Assembly (NCBI RefSeq): GCF_015477355.1
Contig: NZ_JADLRJ010000002.1
Location: 682,001 to 746,000 of the forward strand
DNA: 64,000 nt
From: Nocardia blacklockiae
GTDB lineage: Bacteria > Actinomycetota > Actinomycetes > Mycobacteriales > Mycobacteriaceae
Direction of reading: 5' to 3'
Under the pieces are notes generated by a model. It saw nothing but the letters and a program-made list of their open reading frames with translations. It ran no database searches and had not been told where the DNA came from. The translations under genes and the position numbers were made by a program. Of the stretch, positions 8,372 to 16,241 are shown piece after piece; the first letter of the stretch is position 1, and each line of letters starts with the position of its first letter.

Positions 8372-9096
8372 CAGGCGGGCACCCCCAGCGCGACGCGGTA
8401 CGGGCTGACCAGCTCGTCGCCCACCCGGCGGTATTCACCCAGATCGTGCAGTGGGTTCTCGGCCCCCTCGCCGACTTCCCCATCGGCGGCTTCCCGGTAC
8501 CACTTCCACGCACTCAAATAGGATTCGAACACCTCGTAGCCGGCGTCCGCCAGCTGTCCGCGCTGGGTGCGGTATTCGGTGGAGACGTTGACGCCCTTCT
8601 TCATCGTCACCGGAACCTTCGTCATCAGGACTCGGACCCGGATTTCGCGCGCCGCGTCGACGGCCGCCTCCTCGGCGGCCCGATACGTGCTGGGCACTCG
8701 CTTCACCTCCGAGGGACTCACGCTCGTCAGCAGGACGAGCTCGTCGGTCGAGGGAATCGCGGCCTTGAAGATGTCCGCCGATTCACCTCCGGCATCCACG
8801 ATGATCACGTCGTAGTTTCCGGCGTTGTCGGCGATGCAATCGTCGACGTGCCGGGACGGGAACGCGATCAGCGTGAAAGGCACATCCACTTCTCCCTTCT
8901 GTAGCCGCCGATACCAGGAATATCCGGTCTGGCTCAGCGGGTCGGCGTCGATCACCAGCACGCGCAATTCGTGTTCGAGCGCGAAGTAACCGGCGAGAAA
9001 AAAGGCGGAAGTGGTTTTGCCGACTCCGCCTTTCAGATTACCCAGGGTCACCACCAAGGGTTTCGGCAGATCCAGTGATGCAGCAGAATTCGTCAC
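8371..9096 (-). CDS. parA: ParA-family partition ATPase
   Basis: This 241-residue ParA/MinD-type ATPase has the deviant Walker A motif LKGGVGKTTSAFFLAGYF near the N-terminus, Walker A' in VLVIDADPLSQ, and Walker B in YDVIIVDAGGES. It has no N-terminal HTH domain, as in small type Ib plasmid ParAs. GTG 9096 follows a strong GAAGGAGGACC ribosome-binding site; the longer upstream frame is non-coding in character. It is the first gene of a two-gene operon with the parB-like gene. It is not the oriC-proximal parAB: rnpA, gidB and similar neighbours are absent. It may be a segregation remnant of a plasmid or integrative element. Confidence 0.88.
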   Translation of the reverse strand: MTNSAASLDLPKPLVVTLGNLKGGVGKTTSAFFLAGYFALEHELRVLVIDADPLSQTGYSWYRRLQKGEVDVPFTLIAFPSRHVDDCIADNAGNYDVIIVDAGGESADIFKAAIPSTDELVLLTSVSPSEVKRVPSTYRAAEEAAVDAAREIRVRVLMTKVPVTMKKGVNVSTEYRTQRGQLADAGYEVFESYLSAWKWYREAADGEVGEGAENPLHDLGEYRRVGDELVSPYRVALGVPA

Positions 9097-9188
9097 GGAC
9101 GGTCCTCCTTCGAGGAGAGCAACACTGTGCGTCGCCCAGTGTGGCACGACCGTGAGCGGAAATCGGATATTTGCGGGTGCCGCGCGGT

Positions 9189-9204
9189 GTGTCCAATTGG
9201 ACAC
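9189..9204. promoter_or_regulatory. Perfect 16-bp palindrome upstream of parA
   Basis: GTGTCCAATTGGACAC is a perfect inverted repeat with no spacer, located 93 nt upstream of the parA start and 49 nt upstream of the mini-ORF start on the other strand. A fully symmetrical 16-mer by chance is unlikely in this GC-rich region. It does not resemble the chromosomal parS consensus (TGTTTCACGTGAAACA). It is a candidate binding site for the ParB-like protein or an autoregulator; this function is inferred. Confidence 0.6.
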
Positions 9205-9215
9205 GGACGCGGCGG

Positions 9216-9245
9216 CGGACACGGACCGCCGCTCCCCGCTACAGT
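9216..9245 (+). promoter_or_regulatory. Candidate leaderless promoter for the mini-ORF
   Basis: A -10 hexamer TACAGT (9240-9245) lies 7 nt before GTG 9253, the usual spacing for a leaderless transcript. CGGACA (9216-9221) is a possible -35 with an 18-nt spacer. Confidence 0.45.
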
Positions 9246-9252
9246 GATCTCC

Positions 9253-9294
9253 GTGCACCGAATCTTCACCGTCACTCCGCCCCCCGCCGCCTGA
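9253..9294 (+). CDS. Possible 13-residue leader peptide upstream of a DMT exporter
   Basis: GTG 9253 opens a 13-codon frame, MHRIFTVTPPPAA, ending at TGA 9292-9294 and preceded by a TACAGT -10 at leaderless spacing. About 175 nt of GC-rich sequence separates it from the EamA exporter gene, enough for attenuator structures. The three consecutive prolines could slow a ribosome. Nothing in the sequence identifies an inducer, and coding is unproven. Confidence 0.3.
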   Translation: MHRIFTVTPPPAA

Positions 9295-9470
9295 GCGGGG
9301 TGGTTCGCGCGCCGAGCGGCAGGTCCGCCCGGCCCACCGCTGGTACCGGCACGCCCGCACCGGCCCGATCACGCATCGGAGACCGGTAGCGCCGTCGCAC
9401 GGTACGGCCGTCCAGACAACTGCCCCGCGTCGTCGTCCGTTCATTCCCTCGACGCAGGAGCACTTCTTTC

Positions 9471-10367
9471 ATGTCTGTCGACATCGTCGCGCCCGCGCGC
9501 GACCGTGCGGCGGCGGCGCTGGTCGCCGCCGGAATACTCTGGGGCACCGGCGGTCTCGCCGGATCGCTGCTCGCGGACCGGGCCGGTCTGTCCCCGCTGT
9601 CCGTCGCCACCTACCGGCTGCTGCTCGGCGGCGGGCTCGCGATCGTGCTGCTCGCGGTCTCCGGCGGGCTGCGCGGGCTGCCGCGCACCCGGGCGGCCGG
9701 GCGGCGCATGCTGGGCACCGGGGCACTGCTCGGCTGCTATCAGGCCTGCTATTTCGTTGCGGTGCAACACATTTCGGTAAGTTTGGCGACGATGGTGACG
9801 ATCGGCACGCTGCCGGTGTTCGTCGCCATCGGTGCGGCCGTGCGGGATCGCCGCGCGCCCGGCGGGACCACTCTGCTCGCGATCGCCGTCGCGGTGACCG
9901 GGCTGGTCCTGCTCACCTGGTCGCCCGGTGGGGTCGCGAGCGGCTGGACGCTGGTGGCGGGCGTGGGCTGGGCGCTGCTCGCCGCGGCCGGGTTCGCGCT
10001 CATGACCCTGCTCACCGCGACGCCCGTGCCCGGCCTGGATCCCTTGCGCACCACCGCCTTCGGCATGCTCACCGGCGGGCTGCTGCTCACGCCCGCGGCC
10101 CTGGTCTCCGGCATGGCGCTGCCGCTGCGCGCCGACGTGCTCCTCACCGCCGGGTACCTGGGCAGCGCGCCGACCGCCCTCGCCTACACCGCCTACTTCC
10201 GCGGATTGCGCACCGCCGCACCGGTTCTCGCCGCCCTGGCCGCCCTCCTGGAGCCGCTCACCGCGGCCCTACTGTCGGCGGTCGTCCTCGGCGACCGCCT
10301 CGGCGGCGCGGGCTGGTGCGGTGCGGCCTTGCTGATCACCGCCCTGGCAATCAGCTACCGGAGGTAA
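9471..10367 (+). CDS. EamA/DMT-family exporter
   Basis: This 298-residue protein has ten predicted hydrophobic helices in two EamA repeats. Signatures include AAGILWGTGGLAGSLL in repeat 1 and LGSAPTALAYTAYFRGL with PVLAALAALLEPLTAALL in repeat 2. The family exports amino acids or other small metabolites; the substrate cannot be assigned. ATG 9471 follows a GGAG at workable spacing. The upstream region contains a possible leader peptide. The gene ends just before a strong bidirectional terminator shared with the convergent APC permease. Confidence 0.85.
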   Translation: MSVDIVAPARDRAAAALVAAGILWGTGGLAGSLLADRAGLSPLSVATYRLLLGGGLAIVLLAVSGGLRGLPRTRAAGRRMLGTGALLGCYQACYFVAVQHISVSLATMVTIGTLPVFVAIGAAVRDRRAPGGTTLLAIAVAVTGLVLLTWSPGGVASGWTLVAGVGWALLAAAGFALMTLLTATPVPGLDPLRTTAFGMLTGGLLLTPAALVSGMALPLRADVLLTAGYLGSAPTALAYTAYFRGLRTAAPVLAALAALLEPLTAALLSAVVLGDRLGGAGWCGAALLITALAISYRR

Positions 10368-10374
10368 GCGTGTG

Positions 10375-10410
10375 CCCTGCATCCCGGCGAAAGCGTGCCG
10401 GGATGCAGGG
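10375..10410. terminator. Bidirectional terminator, copy 1 of a dispersed palindrome
   Basis: CCCTGCATCCCGGC and its perfect complement (14 bp each) flank the loop GAAAGCGT between the convergent EamA and APC permease genes. The inner ATCCCGGC-loop-GCCGGGAT core recurs in inverted orientation at 57523-57547, so this terminator is probably one copy of a dispersed intergenic repeat. Confidence 0.75.
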
Positions 10411-10446
10411 AATCGGGGGCAGCGGCGAAGGTGTGCGGCCTCCCCG

Positions 10447-11880
10447 TCACCGGACCGAGGGCGTGCCCGGGGACCGGTTGCCTGTAGCCAGGAGGGAGTG
10501 GCGGCGGCTGTAGGCGAAGTAGATGACCGTGCCGATCACGAACCAGATGGCGAAGCGGGCCCAGGTTTCCGGCTTCAGGTAGGTGATCAGCCAAATCGAG
10601 AAGGCTATGCCGATCAGGGGGATGACCGGCATGAGCGGGGTGCGGAAGCCGCGCGGGAGGTCGGGGCGGCGGTAGCGCAGGACGATAACGGCGACGCACA
10701 CCACCACGAAGGCGAGCAGGATGCCGATATTGGTCAGCTCGGCCGCCTCCCCGATCGGCAGGAACCCGGCGATCACCGCCGACACGATGCCCGCGATCCA
10801 CGTGATCCGGGTCGGCACGTGCCGGGTGGGGTGGGTCTTGGCGAACCACTGCGGCAGCAGGCCGTCGCGGCTCATCGAGTACCAGATCCGGGTGACGCCG
10901 AGCATGAAGGTGAACAGCACGGTCATGATGCCGACGATGGCCCCGGCCGCGATCAGGCTGCCCAGGCCGGGCAACCCGACCGACTCGAACGCCGACGACA
11001 GCCCGCTCTTCGGATTGATCTCGGTGTAGTGCTGCATCCCGGTCAGCACCAGGCACACCAGTACGTAGAGCACCATCGAGATCGCCAGCGACAGCAGGAT
11101 CGCCTTGGGCAGATGGCGTTTGGCGTCCACGGACTCCTCGGCCGCGGTCGACATCGCGTCGTAGCCGAACACCGCGAAGAACACCGTCGACGCCCCGGTC
11201 ACCGCGCCGCCGAAGCCGAACGGGAAGTACGGACTGTAGTTCCCGCTCTCGATGTAGAACGCGCCCGCCACGATCACCACGAGCACGACCACGATCTTGA
11301 TGCCGACCACCACGGTCTCGAACCGCGCCGCCGCCTTGATGCCCCGGTTGAGCAGGAAGGCGATCAGCAGGCACAGCAGCACCGCGAACAGGTCGACGTA
11401 GTGGCCGTCGCCGGTGCCGGGCGCGCCGAGCATCCAGTCCGGCAGCGAGATGTCCAGCTGCTCGAGCAGGAACGAGATGTACCCGGAGATGCCGATGGCG
11501 ACGACCGCGACGATCGCCGTGTACTCGAGCAGCAGATCCCAGCCGATGAACCAGCCGACCGGTTCGCCGAGCACCGCGTACCCGTAGGTGTACGCCGACC
11601 CCGCCTTCGGGATGAGACCCGCGAACTCGGCGTAGGACAGCGCCGCCGCGGCGCTGGCGACACCCGCGATCAGGAAGGAGATCAGCACCGCCGGTCCGGC
11701 CGTGTCGTGGGCGACCGAGCCGGCGAGGGCGAAGATGCCGGCGCCGATGATGCCGCCGACGCCGATGGCCGTCAGCTGCCACAGGCCCAGGGCCCGCTGC
11801 AGGCCGCCGGGGGATTCGTCCTCGATCAGTTCGATGGGTTTGCGCCGGAAGAACTCGCGCATCGCTGGACTCGCTGGCAT
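10447..11880 (-). CDS. APC-family cationic/amino acid permease
   Basis: This 477-residue protein has about 12 membrane helices. It starts with a cytoplasmic segment (REFFRRKPIELI) typical of YfnA/CAT-type amino acid permeases, then GIGGIIGAGIF-like sequence (IGVGGIIGAGIFALAG), a PAVLISFLIAGVASAAAAL helix pair and AYTYGYAVLGE. ATG 11880 follows AAGGAGCGATCAC; homology also starts there, although the frame is open far upstream through the PP2C gene. Uptake of an amino acid by proton symport is inferred. It is downstream of the glnX-glnH-PP2C operon on the same strand, about 135 nt away, so it may belong to the same glutamate/amino-acid-responsive region. Confidence 0.87.
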   Translation of the reverse strand: MPASPAMREFFRRKPIELIEDESPGGLQRALGLWQLTAIGVGGIIGAGIFALAGSVAHDTAGPAVLISFLIAGVASAAAALSYAEFAGLIPKAGSAYTYGYAVLGEPVGWFIGWDLLLEYTAIVAVVAIGISGYISFLLEQLDISLPDWMLGAPGTGDGHYVDLFAVLLCLLIAFLLNRGIKAAARFETVVVGIKIVVVLVVIVAGAFYIESGNYSPYFPFGFGGAVTGASTVFFAVFGYDAMSTAAEESVDAKRHLPKAILLSLAISMVLYVLVCLVLTGMQHYTEINPKSGLSSAFESVGLPGLGSLIAAGAIVGIMTVLFTFMLGVTRIWYSMSRDGLLPQWFAKTHPTRHVPTRITWIAGIVSAVIAGFLPIGEAAELTNIGILLAFVVVCVAVIVLRYRRPDLPRGFRTPLMPVIPLIGIAFSIWLITYLKPETWARFAIWFVIGTVIYFAYSRRHSLLATGNRSPGTPSVR

Positions 11881-12016
11881 GTGATCGCTCCTTGCACTAC
11901 CTGGTCGGGGCAGTGTAAATGTGAGCGGTAACACGGCCGTTGTCCAGCGCCATGAACGACTTTCCCGAATTTCGTCGGATCGGACGACCCGCGCGGCGGG
12001 CCGGTATGCATGGCGA

Positions 12017-13021
12017 TCAGGTCGCGTCGGCTGCGGGGAGCGGCGCGAGGGCGACGGTGATGTTGTCGGCGCCACCGGCGCGCAACGCGAAGTCGACCAG
12101 TTCCCGCGCGGGTTCGGGCGCGGTCGCCGTCGCGGCGAGATCGTCGGGGTCGGACAGATAGTTCCACATTCCGTCGCTGCACAGCAGCAGGACACCCGGG
12201 CCGCGTACGCGCACCACCCGCACCGGGATGTCGGCGGGGACGAGCTCGGAATCCGCACCGAGCCAGCGCATCAGCGCGTGCGCGCGCGGGTCGCGCATCG
12301 CCGTCTGCTCGTCCAGGCCGCCGGCGACCAGCAGTTCGGCGAAGGAGTCGTCGACCGTCAGCCGCCGCGACGGCGTCCCGCGCCCGTCGCCGCGCAGCCA
12401 ATAGGCCCGGCTGTCACCGACATTCGTCACGGCGATCTCGGCCTCGCCGTCGGCGTCCGGCCGCAGCACGGCCGACACGTACGTGCACGACGGCGAGTGC
12501 CCCTCGGCGACGGACACCGCGCGCACGGCCGCGAACGCGGCTTCCAGGCCGTCGAGCAGGGCCTCGGGCGCGGTGCGGTCGGCCGTCAGCGCCGCCGAAC
12601 AGGCGTGCACGCCGGCGCGGACCGCCGCGCCCGCCGCCACCTGCGGGTCGTCGGAGGTCGAGACGCCGTCGGCGACCGCGACGACGATCACCGGACCGGT
12701 CGCGGTGTCGAGCACGGCCGCGGCGACGGCATCCTCGTTGCGCGCGTGGGCGATACCGCGATCGGTGACCAGCTGTACCGCGCCCAGATCGGCGGCGGCG
12801 CGGTCTGGCGGGCGGTGTTGCGCGCCGCAGCCGGTGCAGTAGCCCTCGGCGTCGAATTCCGTTGCGCCACACCGGTCGCAGCCGGACGCGAGGGCGGTGG
12901 GATCGGGCAGCGCTACCCGGCGGACCGCCGGGTGGCGGCCGCAGTGCTCGCACCAGCGTTCGGCCACCGCGGTTCTCGTGTCACAGCCGGGGCAGCGCGG
13001 CGCGCTCACAGGGTCGACCAT
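12017..13021 (-). CDS. PP2C-type Ser/Thr phosphatase with double zinc-ribbon N-terminus
   Basis: This 334-residue protein starts with eight cysteines in four CxxC knuckles (Cys10/13, 24/27, 48/51, 62/65), i.e. two zinc ribbons, followed by a PPM/PP2C phosphatase domain. Metal-binding motifs are seen in ARNEDA, VAVADGVS, LLCSDGMWNYL and GGADNITVAL. It probably dephosphorylates Ser/Thr-phosphoproteins of the glutamate-sensing PknG/GarA type. ATG 13021 is chosen because it follows GTGGGACCG; GTG 13030 directly abuts the glnH stop codon and is an alternative. It is the third gene of an operon where mycobacteria carry pknG. Confidence 0.85.
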   Translation of the reverse strand: MVDPVSAPRCPGCDTRTAVAERWCEHCGRHPAVRRVALPDPTALASGCDRCGATEFDAEGYCTGCGAQHRPPDRAAADLGAVQLVTDRGIAHARNEDAVAAAVLDTATGPVIVVAVADGVSTSDDPQVAAGAAVRAGVHACSAALTADRTAPEALLDGLEAAFAAVRAVSVAEGHSPSCTYVSAVLRPDADGEAEIAVTNVGDSRAYWLRGDGRGTPSRRLTVDDSFAELLVAGGLDEQTAMRDPRAHALMRWLGADSELVPADIPVRVVRVRGPGVLLLCSDGMWNYLSDPDDLAATATAPEPARELVDFALRAGGADNITVALAPLPAADAT

Positions 13022-13030
13022 CGGTCCCAC

Positions 13031-13999
13031 CTATCCGCTGTAGCGCGGGGCGGGGGCCCCCGCGGCCGGGCCGAGCGCGTTGAGATGAGCGGAGTACAGG
13101 CGCTGCCAGGTGCCGTCGCCGCGGATCCGGTCCAGCACGCCGTTGACGAACCGGACCATGTCGTCCTCCCCCTTCGGCACGCCGACCGCGTAGTTCTCGA
13201 AACCCAAAGGGTCGCCGACGACCTGGAGATTGCCGTCCTGTTCGGCCAGCCCGACCAGGATCGGCTCGTCGGTGGTGATCGCGTCCACCTGCCCCTGCTG
13301 CAGGGCGACCAGGCAGTCGGTCCACTGGTCGACGCCCAGCACGGTCGGGTGGTTCGACAGCGTGAACATCGGGCCCGAGGAGGTCGCGCCGAAGGTGACG
13401 CACACCCGCTTGCCGGCCAGGTCCGGCAGGGCCCGGATCGGGCCGCCGCGTTGCGCCAGGATCCGTTGCGCCGCTTTGTAGTACACGGTCGAGAAGTCCA
13501 CCTCGCGACGGCGCTCACAGGTCACCGAGAAGGTGCGGACCACGAGATCCACCTGTTTGTTCTGCAGGGCCGGCAGGCGTTCGGCGGTGGAGACCGACCG
13601 CAGTTCGATCCGGTTCGGATCGCCGAACAGGTCGCGGGCGATCTCCCGGGCCAGGTCGATGTCGAAGCCCTCCAGCTGACCGGTGGCCGGGTCGCGGAAA
13701 CCGAACAGGTAGGTGTTCTGGTCGACGCCGACCGTCACCCGGCCCTTGGCCACGATGCGGGCCATGGTCGAGCCCGCCGGCATCGCCCCCGGCGCCGGTT
13801 GCGCGCCCGGCCGCAGACTGGCCTCGGCATCGCAGCCGCGGTCGGTCCCGGGCGGGGTGGTGATCTCGCGAGCCTTGGGCGGCAACGGATTCACCGGCGC
13901 GGCCGGCCCGGAGCGCGGCACGGCCGGATCCGCGCCGCAGGCGGCCAGCACGGCGATCGACGCGACCACCAGCGCCGCCCGCAGCACCCGCGCGTTCAC
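13031..13999 (-). CDS. glnH: Glutamate/amino-acid-binding lipoprotein GlnH
   Basis: This 322-residue protein has a lipoprotein signal peptide (hydrophobic stretch ending in the lipobox LAAC), a Pro-rich linker, and a family 3 periplasmic binding protein domain (VGVDQNTYLFGFRDP, LEGFDIDLAREIA, then DAITTDEPILVGLA). It resembles M. tuberculosis GlnH (Rv0411c), which binds Asp/Glu outside the membrane and signals through GlnX to PknG. GTG 13999 overlaps the glnX stop as GTGA and follows AAGGAGTTCCT, so the two are translationally coupled. No ABC permease is nearby, consistent with a sensing rather than transport role. Confidence 0.85.
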   Translation of the reverse strand: MNARVLRAALVVASIAVLAACGADPAVPRSGPAAPVNPLPPKAREITTPPGTDRGCDAEASLRPGAQPAPGAMPAGSTMARIVAKGRVTVGVDQNTYLFGFRDPATGQLEGFDIDLAREIARDLFGDPNRIELRSVSTAERLPALQNKQVDLVVRTFSVTCERRREVDFSTVYYKAAQRILAQRGGPIRALPDLAGKRVCVTFGATSSGPMFTLSNHPTVLGVDQWTDCLVALQQGQVDAITTDEPILVGLAEQDGNLQVVGDPLGFENYAVGVPKGEDDMVRFVNGVLDRIRGDGTWQRLYSAHLNALGPAAGAPAPRYSG

Positions 14000-15267
14000 A
14001 GGAACTCCTTCAGTCCCGGCCACAGCCCGGCGACGACGCCGGCGGCCGCGAGCACCATCAACACCAGTGTGCCCCCGGCGGCGGCGATCCAGGCGTCACC
14101 GGCGGCATCGATCTGCCCGCGCAGCTGCGCCCGGGTCTGCTCCAGGTCCGCGCTCAGCGAGCCGTCCAGCTGAGCGAAACGCTCGGCCGACGACTCGGAA
14201 CCCGACCCGATCGCCTGCTCCAGCGCCGCCGGGTAGTTGGCCGCGTTGTAGTACTCGAGCTGCCGCCCGTGCCCGGCGATCCACTGCGAGAACTGCTGGC
14301 GCATCGGCGAATCCGCGCCGGATACCTCGGTCAGCTCCTGCTGCAGGCGCGCCGTCTTGGTCTTGAAGTCCTCCTCGGTCTCCTTGGTGTCGCCGCGCGT
14401 GATCAGCTCGAGCGTCTCGTCGGTCCGCGCCTGCTGCGCGAGAATCCTTGCCTGCGCGAGGTTTTCGCTGCGCGCGGTGGGACCGCCGCCACCGGTGTCG
14501 ATCGCGCCGTTGGACACGACGGTGGACGCCACGATCCACAGCAGGGCCAGCGCCGCCGCGCCCGCACCGGCCGAGACACCGAGATTGAACAGCCGATTGG
14601 TGCGCTGCAACAGCACTCGCGACGCGACCACCGCGCCCACGAGCGTGACCGCCAGCAGGACCAGCGCGCCCCACGGCGGCCCGGTGACGGCCCGCTGGTC
14701 GGCGCGCAGCCCGGCGTGCCGCTGGTCGGTCAGCCGGGCGGCGCTGGGCAGCAGCGCGCCCTGCATCAGACCCGACGCCTCCCGCAGATACGCCGAGCCG
14801 ACCGGGAAACCCTGCCGGTTGTTCACCCGGGCGGTCTCCACCAGGCCGGTGTACACCGGGAGATCGGCCGCGATGCGCGCGACGATCTCGCGGGTGTGCG
14901 GATCGCCCGCGCCCGCGGTGGCCGCGGCCAGGGCGTCGGCGGTGTCGGCGAGCGCCTGCTGGTATTGCCCACGGATGCGCGGGGATTCGATGCCGCCGGT
15001 CAGGAACGCCGTGGCCGCCGAGGCGTCGGCCGCCGACAGCGCCACGTACAACCGCTGCGCGGCATCGGCCAGCGGCTCCGAGCGTTGCAGGGCCGCGTCG
15101 CGGCGGGCGGTCTTGTCGCTCAACTGGTTCGCGCACACCAGGCCGGACAGCAGGCACAGGACGACCGCCGCGAAGGCGATCGCGACAATCGCGCCGGGGG
15201 TCGTCGCGGCGAAGCGCCGCAACCATTCCGCACCGTTGCGGACCGTCGCCGGTAGGCGAAGTCCCAC
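13996..15267 (-). CDS. glnX: GlnX-like four-helix membrane signalling protein
   Basis: This 423-residue protein has an N-terminal helix (AIVAIAFAAVVLCLLSGLVCA), an extracytoplasmic helical domain of about 160 residues, two central membrane helices (GALVLLAVTLVGAVVASRVLL and ALALLWIVASTVV), a second extracytoplasmic helical domain, and a C-terminal helix. That matches GlnX (Rv0412c), the partner of lipoprotein GlnH. GTG 15267 follows GGGGGAGAGCGC. It is first in the operon glnX-glnH-PP2C. The kinase PknG, normally the third partner, is not in this window. Confidence 0.82.
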   Translation of the reverse strand: MGLRLPATVRNGAEWLRRFAATTPGAIVAIAFAAVVLCLLSGLVCANQLSDKTARRDAALQRSEPLADAAQRLYVALSAADASAATAFLTGGIESPRIRGQYQQALADTADALAAATAGAGDPHTREIVARIAADLPVYTGLVETARVNNRQGFPVGSAYLREASGLMQGALLPSAARLTDQRHAGLRADQRAVTGPPWGALVLLAVTLVGAVVASRVLLQRTNRLFNLGVSAGAGAAALALLWIVASTVVSNGAIDTGGGGPTARSENLAQARILAQQARTDETLELITRGDTKETEEDFKTKTARLQQELTEVSGADSPMRQQFSQWIAGHGRQLEYYNAANYPAALEQAIGSGSESSAERFAQLDGSLSADLEQTRAQLRGQIDAAGDAWIAAAGGTLVLMVLAAAGVVAGLWPGLKEFL

Positions 15268-15519
15268 GCGCTCTCCCCCTAGTCCAGCCGGAGTTCCGCA
15301 CGCGATCGTACGGGAGCGGCCTCCGGTTCGCCGGGTGATCGCGGCGGGAGGCCCGCTGCCTGCGACAGCGACCGGAACGCGCCGAAATCGAGACCGAAAG
15401 GCCGGAAGATCGCGACCGTTTCGGCCCTGCCGAGGCCCGAGCGAGCGTAGAGTACGCAGCTGTCTGCGAGTCCGCCGCTGCGACTCGACCTTCCTTTCAC
15501 GACTGTCAGGGTGAGACGG

Positions 15520-16197
15520 ATGCCCTTCCTGGATCGCCGCGAAGCCGGCCGACGGCTCGTCGAACGCCTGCGCGCCTTCCGCGGGCCCGACACCATCGTG
15601 CTCGGGCTGCCGCGCGGGGGCGTGCCGGTCGCGTTCGAGGTCGCCACCGCCTTGCGGGTACCGCTGGACGCCGCAGTGGTGTGCAAGCTGGAGGTGCCGG
15701 ACCGGCCGCGGCTGGTGTTCGGCGCCGTCGCCGAATCCGGCGTGCGCGTGGTCGACGACGATCTGGTGGTGCGGGCCTTCATCGCGCCGCCGGAACGCTC
15801 CCGGGTCGAGCGCCACGCGCGAGAGACCGTGCTGCGCAACAGCGCTCGGCTACGGCGCGGCCGACCGCAGCCGGCGCTGGCCGGTCGCACGGTGGTGCTG
15901 GTGGACGACGGCGTCACGACGGGCAATACCGCGCGGGCGGCGTGCGCCCTGGCGCGGGCGCAGGGTGCGGCCCGGGTGATCTTCGCCGTACCGGTCGGTT
16001 CCTGCCGGCCGATCCGCGCGCTCGCAGGATGTGCCGACAATGTGATCTGCCTGGAGACGCCGGCGCTGTTCCACACCATCGAGCAGTGGTACCGCCACTT
16101 CGACGAGGTCAGCGAGGACACCGTGCGCGCACTGCTGGATCGCGCGACCGGCGAACTGGGCGACCGGCCACCGACCCAGCCGATCCGTACCGTCTGA
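15520..16197 (+). CDS. Phosphoribosyltransferase-family protein
   Basis: This protein is about 225 residues long and begins FLDRREAGRRLVERL, as in the actinobacterial stand-alone PRT family related to the C-terminal part of Rv0571c. The PRPP-binding loop is VVLVDDGVTTGNTA, and an N-terminal LGLPRGGVPVAFEVA segment follows a strand. The nucleobase substrate, if any, is unknown; such proteins are often stress- or dormancy-associated. ATG 15520 was chosen; GTG 15511 is three codons earlier. Its TGA stop overlaps a KstR-like motif and lies 12 nt before the operator of the next promoter. Confidence 0.75.
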   Translation: MPFLDRREAGRRLVERLRAFRGPDTIVLGLPRGGVPVAFEVATALRVPLDAAVVCKLEVPDRPRLVFGAVAESGVRVVDDDLVVRAFIAPPERSRVERHARETVLRNSARLRRGRPQPALAGRTVVLVDDGVTTGNTARAACALARAQGAARVIFAVPVGSCRPIRALAGCADNVICLETPALFHTIEQWYRHFDEVSEDTVRALLDRATGELGDRPPTQPIRTV

Positions 16198-16208
16198 AAC
16201 ACGTTCTA
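16195..16208. promoter_or_regulatory. KstR-like motif
   Basis: TGAAACACGTTCTA fits the published KstR consensus TnnAACnnGTTnnA exactly, with the palindromic core AACACGTT. KstR controls cholesterol/lipid catabolic genes in mycolata. The motif is immediately upstream of the -35 of the P450 promoter, a position compatible with regulation, but overlaps the preceding stop codon, so it could be coincidental. Confidence 0.45.
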
Positions 16209-16235
16209 GACACATGGGGTCATGTGTCTTACATT
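16207..16235 (+). promoter_or_regulatory. P450-tetR promoter with inverted-repeat operator in its spacer
   Basis: The -35 TAGACA (16207-16212) and -10 TACATT (16230-16235) are separated by exactly 17 nt, and ATG 16242 is 6 nt downstream, implying a leaderless mRNA. The perfect inverted repeat AGACACATG-GGGT-CATGTGTCT (16208-16229) fills the -35/-10 region. A second, shorter repeat (GAGACAT at 16237-16243 and ATGTCTC at 16254-16260) follows across the start codon. The geometry is that of a TetR operator, probably bound by the product of the downstream tetR gene. Confidence 0.75.
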
Positions 16236-16241
16236 CGAGAC

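Noticed and set aside
9189-9204. Chromosomal parS site
   Set aside because: The palindrome does not match the conserved TGTTTCACGTGAAACA consensus.
9097-9444. N-terminal extension of ParA
   Set aside because: It has a non-protein-like composition, crosses the palindrome and mini-ORF, and ParA homology begins at GTG 9096 with a strong ribosome-binding site.
10372-11931. 519-codon plus-strand frame opposite the APC permease
   Set aside because: It mirrors the transmembrane permease codons, has a low-complexity His/Arg/Asp composition and no matching family.
15268-15816. N-terminal extension of the GlnX frame
   Set aside because: The extension lies opposite the PRT-family gene, has no homology and is preceded by a good ribosome-binding site at GTG 15267.
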